From the NCBI GenBank assembly GCA_045864775.1, contig BTVR01000001.1, positions 496,001-560,000 on the forward strand: DNA of 64,000 bases. Reading direction: 5' to 3'. A program made the position numbers and the translations under genes. This document shows, piece after piece, positions 59,013-64,000 of the stretch (the first letter of the stretch is position 1; the number at the start of each line of letters is the position of its first letter). The stretch is from Macondimonas sp045864775 (GTDB lineage Bacteria; Pseudomonadota; Gammaproteobacteria; UBA5335). The notes beneath the pieces are model-generated. The model had not been told where the DNA came from. It saw only the letters and a list, made by a program, of their open reading frames with translations, and did no database searches.

Positions 59013-60698
59013 TCAGTTCTCTTCTTTCTGAGCCGAAATCTGCTGCCGCAGCAGATCGCCCAAGGTCGCGGATCCAGCGGGCTGGTTCGCGCGGCCATAG
59101 TCTTCCATGGCCTCCTTCTCCTCGGAGGTCTCCTTGGCCTTGACCGACAAGGTCAGCGCCCGATTCTTCCGGTCGACGTTGACGATCTTGGCTTCCACCG
59201 TATCGTCCACGCGCAGAACGGTGCGTGCATCGTCCACGCGATCCCGACCGAGCTCCGATGCCCAAAGCTGTGCCTCAATGCCATCGGCCAGTTCGACCAC
59301 CGCCGACTTCTGGTCGACGGACGTGACCCGGCCCGTGACAATGCTGCCCTTGGGATGCACGGCGAGATAGGCCGTGAAAGGATCCTGCTCGAGCTGCTTG
59401 ATGCCCAGCGAAATCCGCTCGCGCTCGGGATCGACCTGCAACACCACCGCCTCGATTTCGTCACCCTTCTTGTAACGCTGAACGATGTCGTCGCTGCTCT
59501 CTGCCCAGGTGATATCCGAAAGATGGACGAGGCCGTCGATACCGCCGTTCAGCCCGACGAACACGCCGAAATCGGTGATGGACTTGATCGTTCCGGAAAT
59601 CCGGTCACCCTTGTTGTGCGTTTCCGCGAATTCCTTCCAAGGGTTGGCCTGGCATTGCTTCATCCCCAGCGAGATGCGGCGCCGCTGCTCGTCGATGTCG
59701 AGCACCATGACTTCGACCTCGTCACCCACCGAAACCATCTTGTTGGGATTGACGTTCTTGTTGGTCCAGTCCATTTCGGACACGTGGACCAGACCTTCCA
59801 CGCCTTCCTCGATCTCCACGAAGCAGCCGTAATCCGCAATGTTGGTGACCTTGCCGAACAGGCGGGTACCGGAGGGATAACGGCGAGCGATCATTTCCCA
59901 CGGGTCCGCGCCGAGCTGCTTCAGCCCGAGGGATACGCGCCGCCGCTCGCGGTCGAACTTGAGCACCTTGACTTCGAGTTCATCACCGACCGTCACCACT
60001 TCTGACGGATGCTTCACCCGCTTCCAGGCCATGTCAGTAATGTGCAGCAGGCCGTCGATGCCACCCAAGTCGATGAATGCGCCATAGTCGGTCAGGTTCT
60101 TGACCACGCCGCGGGTCACGCTGCCTTCTTGCAGGTTGTCCAGAAGAGCTTCACGCTCGGCGCTGTATTCCTGCTCCACCACCGCGCGCCGGGAGACCAC
60201 GACGTTGTTGCGGCGCCGGTCGAGCTTGATGACCTTGAATTCCAGTTCCTTGCCTTCGAGATAGGTCGTATCGCGCACCGGACGCACATCGACCAGGGAG
60301 CCCGGCAGGAAGGCACGCACCTCATCGATATCAACGGTGTAGCCGCCCTTGACCTTGCCGGTCATGATGCCCTTGATGATCTCGCCTTGTTCGAAGGCCT
60401 TTTCCAGCACGGTCCAGGACTTGGCCCGCTTGGCCTTTTCGCGGGACAGCTGCGTCGCGCCAGAGCCGTCTTCGACCGCATCCAAAGCGACTTCGACGTC
60501 ATCTCCGACCGCGACTTCCAGTTCACCCTTCTCGTTGTAGAACTGGCGGATGTCGATCACACCCTCGGACTTGAATCCGGCGTTGACGATCACGCTGTCG
60601 CCGCGGATTCCGACCACGCGGCCGATGATGATGGCACCGGTTTGCATGGTCTGGCCACGCAGGCTTTCTTCGAACAGTTCGGCAAAACTTTCAGACAT
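59013..60698 (-). CDS. rpsA: 30S ribosomal protein S1
   Basis: A 561-residue protein with six S1 (OB) repeats, nearly the E. coli length (557). GIRGDSVIVNAGFKSEGVI opens repeat 1, and repeats such as ITDFGVFVGLNGGIDGLVHLSDI and VTNIADYGCFVEIEEGVEGLVHVSEM follow. It binds mRNA upstream of start codons. The 124-nt leader (60699-60822) has GC-rich inverted repeats that might serve S1 autoregulation; that is inference. Confidence 0.97.
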   Translation of the reverse strand: MSESFAELFEESLRGQTMQTGAIIIGRVVGIRGDSVIVNAGFKSEGVIDIRQFYNEKGELEVAVGDDVEVALDAVEDGSGATQLSREKAKRAKSWTVLEKAFEQGEIIKGIMTGKVKGGYTVDIDEVRAFLPGSLVDVRPVRDTTYLEGKELEFKVIKLDRRRNNVVVSRRAVVEQEYSAEREALLDNLQEGSVTRGVVKNLTDYGAFIDLGGIDGLLHITDMAWKRVKHPSEVVTVGDELEVKVLKFDRERRRVSLGLKQLGADPWEMIARRYPSGTRLFGKVTNIADYGCFVEIEEGVEGLVHVSEMDWTNKNVNPNKMVSVGDEVEVMVLDIDEQRRRISLGMKQCQANPWKEFAETHNKGDRISGTIKSITDFGVFVGLNGGIDGLVHLSDITWAESSDDIVQRYKKGDEIEAVVLQVDPERERISLGIKQLEQDPFTAYLAVHPKGSIVTGRVTSVDQKSAVVELADGIEAQLWASELGRDRVDDARTVLRVDDTVEAKIVNVDRKNRALTLSVKAKETSEEKEAMEDYGRANQPAGSATLGDLLRQQISAQKEEN

Positions 60699-60822
60699 GT
60701 ATGCTCTCTACCGGAACGGCCGGGCGGCCGGTTGAGGTCCCGGAAAGGCCCGGAACCAGTTGATTTTCAGCAAGGCTCAAGCCTCGCCACCTCATTCATT
60801 CTCAAGGAATTCTCAAGCAAGG

Positions 60823-61530
60823 TTACTCCAGATCAGCGACCCGGCACAGTCGGCGCCGTTCGGCCTCATGGACGATGAGGGCGCACAACTCGTCTGGCGA
60901 CCGGCCGGTGGAGTCGATGTTCAAGGCATCGGCAGCCGCCACCAAGGGCGAAACCGCTCGCTCGCGGTCTTGGCGGTCTCGGGCTTCGATCTCACGAATC
61001 AAGTCCGGAATGCTAGCACCGATTCCATGCTCCATCAACTGTTTATGGCGTCTTCGGGCGCGCTCGTCGGCCGAGGCCGTGAGGAAGATCTTGAGCGGTG
61101 CATCCGGAAAAACCACGGTGCCCATGTCGCGGCCGTCGGCCACCAGACCCGGCCCGCGGCGATCCGCGCGCTGCCTTGCCAACAGGGCTGCGCGCACCTC
61201 CGGGTGCCGGGCGACGCGGGAGGCCGCGGCGCCTGTCGTCTCGGCACGGACCTCGGTCGTGACATCACGGCCAGCGAGCAGGATCCGCTCCCGCCCCCGG
61301 GCGTCCCAACCGAACCCGCTGTCCAGTCCGTGTGCGATCCGGGCCAAAGACCCCGGCTGATCCAGATCGACGCCCTGTTGCCCGGCTGCCACCGCGACCA
61401 AGCGATACAGCGCGCCGCTGTCGAGAAAATGCCAGCCCAAGCGCTGGGCCAGCATCCGCCCCACCGTTCCCTTTCCTGCCCCACTGGGGCCATCCAGGCA
61501 GATGACGGGGGCCATCTTCGCTTCAGGCAT
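60823..61530 (-). CDS. cmk: Cytidylate kinase
   Basis: A 235-residue nucleoside monophosphate kinase (CMP/dCMP). The P-loop DGPSGAGKGTVGR, the VADGRDMGTVVFPDAPLKIFL block and RRRHKQL lid are conserved. Start 61530 overlaps the aroA stop (ATGCCTGA); ATG 61515, five codons later, is a fair alternative and fits the E. coli length (227) better. No distinct ribosome site is seen for either. Confidence 0.94.
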   Translation of the reverse strand: MPEAKMAPVICLDGPSGAGKGTVGRMLAQRLGWHFLDSGALYRLVAVAAGQQGVDLDQPGSLARIAHGLDSGFGWDARGRERILLAGRDVTTEVRAETTGAAASRVARHPEVRAALLARQRADRRGPGLVADGRDMGTVVFPDAPLKIFLTASADERARRRHKQLMEHGIGASIPDLIREIEARDRQDRERAVSPLVAAADALNIDSTGRSPDELCALIVHEAERRRLCRVADLE

Positions 61531-62839
61531 CGCCGGCAACCTGCTCGAGCTTGAGCCCGGCAGCGGCTGCGAGGGCGGCAAACCCGGGAAAGGAGGTCTC
61601 GACATTGGCACAATCGCGGATGCGAACCGTACCCCGAGCGCGCAGCGCCGCCATGGCAAAGGACATCGCAATCCGGTGATCGCCGTGGCTATCCACGCAG
61701 CCGCCCTGAATTTGGCCCCCGCGGATACACACGCCATCCGGGCGCGGCTCGGCCGAGATCCCCAAGGCAGCCAACCCGTCGGCCATGACCTGGATGCGAT
61801 CGCTTTCCTTGACCCGCAACTCGGCCGCGCCGGTCAGTATCGTCTCGCCTTCGGCGCAAGCAGCCGCGACGAACAGCGCCGGAAACTCATCGATGGCGAG
61901 CGGAACCAGCGCCTCGGGAATGGCGATGCCGTGCAGCGGCGCCGAGCGCACCCGCAGATCGGCCACGGGTTCGGCGCCGAAGCCCCGCTCGCGCTCGATA
62001 CGGATGTCCGCCCCCATGGCGCGCAGAATGTCGATGACACCGGTGCGGGTGGGGTTGAGGCCGACGTCCTGCAACAGGATTTCCGAACCCGGGGCGATAC
62101 TGGCGCCGACGAGAAAAAACGCCGCCGAGGACAGATCCGCCGGCACCCCCACCGATGCGGCATGCAGACGCCCGCCGCCGTGCAAACTCACACTCAACTG
62201 GCCGCGCCGGATGGGGTAGCCGAAAGTCTCGAGCATACGCTCGGTATGATCGCGCGAAGGCGCCGGCTCATCGACGCGGGTCTCGCCCTCGGCATACATC
62301 CCGGCCAACAGCAGTGCGGATTTGACCTGGGCACTGGCGACCGCGGAGACATGATGAATGCCCCGAAGACGCTGCCTGCCGGCGATCGAAAGAGGCGGCG
62401 TACCGGCTGCAGTTCCCCGGATCGCGCCGCCCATGCGAGTCAAGGGCTCGACGACCCGGCGCATGGGTCGCCGACTCAGCGAGGCATCGCCGATGAGCGT
62501 GGTGTCGAAGGACTGCGCACAGAGCAGACCGGCCAGCAGACGCATGGACGTGCCGGAATTTCCGAGATCAAGGGCGTGGTCCGGCGCCGTGAGCCCGTGC
62601 ATGCCCACGCCATGGACGCGCAGAAATCCATCGTCGGGGCCATCGATGCGCACCCCCATGGCGCGAAACGCATCGCGCGTGGCCAGACAGTCCAGGCCAT
62701 CGAGAAACCCGCTTACTTCGGTCACGCCATCGGCGAGCGCGCCAAAGATGATGGACCGGTGGGAAATGGATTTATCGCCCGGCACTCGCAGTTCGCCGAC
62801 GAGGGGGCCGGATGTGGAAACGCGATAATCGACTGCCAT
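61523..62839 (-). CDS. aroA: 3-phosphoshikimate 1-carboxyvinyltransferase
   Basis: A 438-residue EPSP synthase of the shikimate pathway. PGDKSISHRSIIFGAL, LDLGNSGTSMRLLAG and RVKESDRIQVMADGL, DSHGDHRIAMSFAMAALRA are diagnostic. The sequence is of the class with LGNSGTSMR rather than the E. coli LGNAGTAMR. Start 62839 has GAGG 5 nt upstream; the open frame continues to 62923. It lies 7 nt from tyrA and overlaps cmk. Confidence 0.96.
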   Translation of the reverse strand: MAVDYRVSTSGPLVGELRVPGDKSISHRSIIFGALADGVTEVSGFLDGLDCLATRDAFRAMGVRIDGPDDGFLRVHGVGMHGLTAPDHALDLGNSGTSMRLLAGLLCAQSFDTTLIGDASLSRRPMRRVVEPLTRMGGAIRGTAAGTPPLSIAGRQRLRGIHHVSAVASAQVKSALLLAGMYAEGETRVDEPAPSRDHTERMLETFGYPIRRGQLSVSLHGGGRLHAASVGVPADLSSAAFFLVGASIAPGSEILLQDVGLNPTRTGVIDILRAMGADIRIERERGFGAEPVADLRVRSAPLHGIAIPEALVPLAIDEFPALFVAAACAEGETILTGAAELRVKESDRIQVMADGLAALGISAEPRPDGVCIRGGQIQGGCVDSHGDHRIAMSFAMAALRARGTVRIRDCANVETSFPGFAALAAAAGLKLEQVAGDA

Positions 62840-62846
62840 GCTCGCC

Positions 62847-63704
62847 TCAGGATCGGAATGCATCACGGGTGCGCTTGGCTTCCCGGAACACGGTTTCAAT
62901 GCGCGGCCCGTCACCAGCGGCAATCGCCCGCGCGAGCTCGTCCAACTCGGCCCGGAACCGATCCAGGCTCTCCAGGATGGCCGGCCCGTTCGTCAGGCAG
63001 ATATCGCGCCACATCACAGGATCGCTGCCGGCAATGCGCGTCAGGTCGCGGAAGCCGCCGGCAGCGTAGCGCAGGACGTCGGTTTCGGTATCCAGGCGGC
63101 TCAAGCTGTGCACGAGCGCGAAGGCCGCCACGTGCGGCAGATGGCTGGTCGCGGCCAGCACGCGATCATGACTGTCAGCGTCCATGTCTTCGACCGTCGC
63201 GCCGGCGGCTTCCCACATGGCGCGCACGGCTGCCACCGCCTGCGGGCTCGAAGCGGGTGTCGGCGTCAAAACGACCCGACGGCCCTGGAACAGTTCCGGA
63301 AACGCCGCTTCCACGCCACTGTTTTCGGCGCCGGCGATGGGATGCCCCGGCACGAAGCCGGCGGGCAAGGTGTCCCACGCTTGCTGCGCCGCGGCAATGA
63401 CCGCCGCCTTGGCGCTGCCGACGTCGGTGAGGACGGCATCAGGCGCCAGATGATCGCGAATGGCGGTGAGGACACCGGCCATGGCACCCATCGGCACGGC
63501 CAGCACCACCATGTCGGCGCCGGCCACCGCCCGACTGAGGTCGAGGTCGTAGCCATCGATCACGCCCAGTTCGACGGCGCGTACCAAGTGCTCAGCTTGA
63601 CGCCCGGCGCCGACGATCTGGCCGCAGTAGCCGGCGCGCCGCAAGGCCAGCGCAAGGGAGCCGCCGATCAGACCGACCCCGATCACACACAGGCGCCGGA
63701 TCAT
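62847..63704 (-). CDS. tyrA: Prephenate dehydrogenase
   Basis: A 285-residue NAD-dependent enzyme of tyrosine synthesis, without a chorismate mutase domain. The NAD motif GVGLIGGSLALALR lies near 9-22, and GHPIAGAENSGVEAA and SHLPHVAAFAL hold the catalytic histidines. It overlaps hisC by ATGA. Confidence 0.94.
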   Translation of the reverse strand: MIRRLCVIGVGLIGGSLALALRRAGYCGQIVGAGRQAEHLVRAVELGVIDGYDLDLSRAVAGADMVVLAVPMGAMAGVLTAIRDHLAPDAVLTDVGSAKAAVIAAAQQAWDTLPAGFVPGHPIAGAENSGVEAAFPELFQGRRVVLTPTPASSPQAVAAVRAMWEAAGATVEDMDADSHDRVLAATSHLPHVAAFALVHSLSRLDTETDVLRYAAGGFRDLTRIAGSDPVMWRDICLTNGPAILESLDRFRAELDELARAIAAGDGPRIETVFREAKRTRDAFRS

Positions 63705-64000
63705 GACGCGACCAGCCGCCCGAGGGTTTCGAGGAAACGCGCGTTGTGCTCGGGCAGTCCGACGCTGACGCGCAGGGCCTGCGGCAAGCCGTAATTCGCC
63801 ACCGGCCGCACGATGATGCCCGCGCGCAGCAGCGCCTGATTCATCTGCTGGGCGTCCGGCACCCGGAAGGTGATGAAGTTGCCCACGGAGGGAATATAGT
63901 CGAGACCCAGTGCGTCAAGCCCGGCACCGAGCTGTGCCAGCCCCGCCCGGTTGAGCGCCACGGCGTGGGCGAGATGGTCGGTATCCGCCAAAGCGGCCTG
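63701..64000 (-). CDS. hisC: Histidinol-phosphate aminotransferase, C-terminal part
   Basis: The last 99 codons of a PLP-dependent class II aminotransferase; the rest lies beyond the window. SVGNFITFRVPD, LLRAGIIVRPVANYGLPQALRVSVGLPEHNARFLETL are typical of HisC ends. In this gene order (pheA-hisC-tyrA-aroA) HisC often also serves aromatic amino acid transamination. Confidence 0.9.
   Translation of the reverse strand, partial: QAALADTDHLAHAVALNRAGLAQLGAGLDALGLDYIPSVGNFITFRVPDAQQMNQALLRAGIIVRPVANYGLPQALRVSVGLPEHNARFLETLGRLVAS

Noticed and set aside
60799..60817. Two TTCTCAAG direct repeats 11 bp apart before cmk's end
   Set aside because: The spacing fits one helical turn, but the repeats lie between the rpsA start and the cmk stop in the wrong place for a known regulator and could be chance.

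Overview
The window is 64 kb of GC-rich chromosome with short spacers, start and stop codons that often overlap, and mostly housekeeping content. The order hisC-tyrA-aroA-cmk-rpsA-ihfB-lapA-lapB, the ppsR/ppsA pair, a YqiB-type (DUF1249) protein and a LexA that keeps the E. coli residue numbering point to a proteobacterium, most likely a gammaproteobacterium. A type I sulfide:quinone oxidoreductase, an ETHE1-type persulfide dioxygenase and a SulP permease suggest an organism that meets or oxidises reduced sulfur. Species cannot be told from this sequence.

Layout. 1-65: the start of a tRNA-Leu(UAG) on the minus strand. 0.25-9.9 kb: a sulfide-response locus. Two half-size YeeE/YedE membrane proteins are followed by a minus-strand run, sqr - haem-binding DUF3365 protein - trxC - tolC-like. 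This run faces a plus-strand run of an ArsR-type sulfide sensor, a DUF2892 protein, a periplasmic adaptor and an RND pump. A perfect palindrome overlaps the sqr promoter in the divergent gap. 10.0-19.2 kb: cytochrome b561, then pbpC and a 2000-residue alpha-2-macroglobulin. 19.3-25.4 kb: the SOS mutagenesis cassette lexA-imuA-imuB-dnaE2 with a perfect LexA box. It lies between a decayed copy of the 5' end of trpS (19342-19440) and the intact trpS (25498). 25.5-29.7 kb: a tightly overlapped run trpS-scpA-scpB-rluB-HhH glycosylase.

29.9-33.3 kb is the accessory hotspot. Three outer-membrane-type lipoproteins alternate with three truncated class-3-lipase-like reading frames. An exact 215-bp direct repeat (period 1154 bp) spans the lipase-fragment/lipoprotein junction, while the outer parts of each unit differ in sequence and base composition. 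I read this as a recombining effector/immunity-type array that has lost its full-length effector here. It is the best candidate for an undescribed system in the window.

33.3-47 kb: a copper-binding four-helix protein, dut, a DUF2214 protein, coaBC, radC, the ethE1-sulP pair behind an AT-rich promoter, a flavin oxidase, an MDR oxidoreductase, a cardiolipin-synthase-like protein, a HemD-family protein, a MaoC hydratase, a DUF1249 protein and an encapsulated-ferritin homologue without a visible encapsulin partner. 46.3-56.5 kb: ppsR/ppsA, an EamA transporter, orn, phhB, rsgA, fumC, purB and galU. 56.6-64 kb: comEA and the lapB-lapA-ihfB-rpsA-cmk-aroA-tyrA-hisC string, with hisC cut by the window end.
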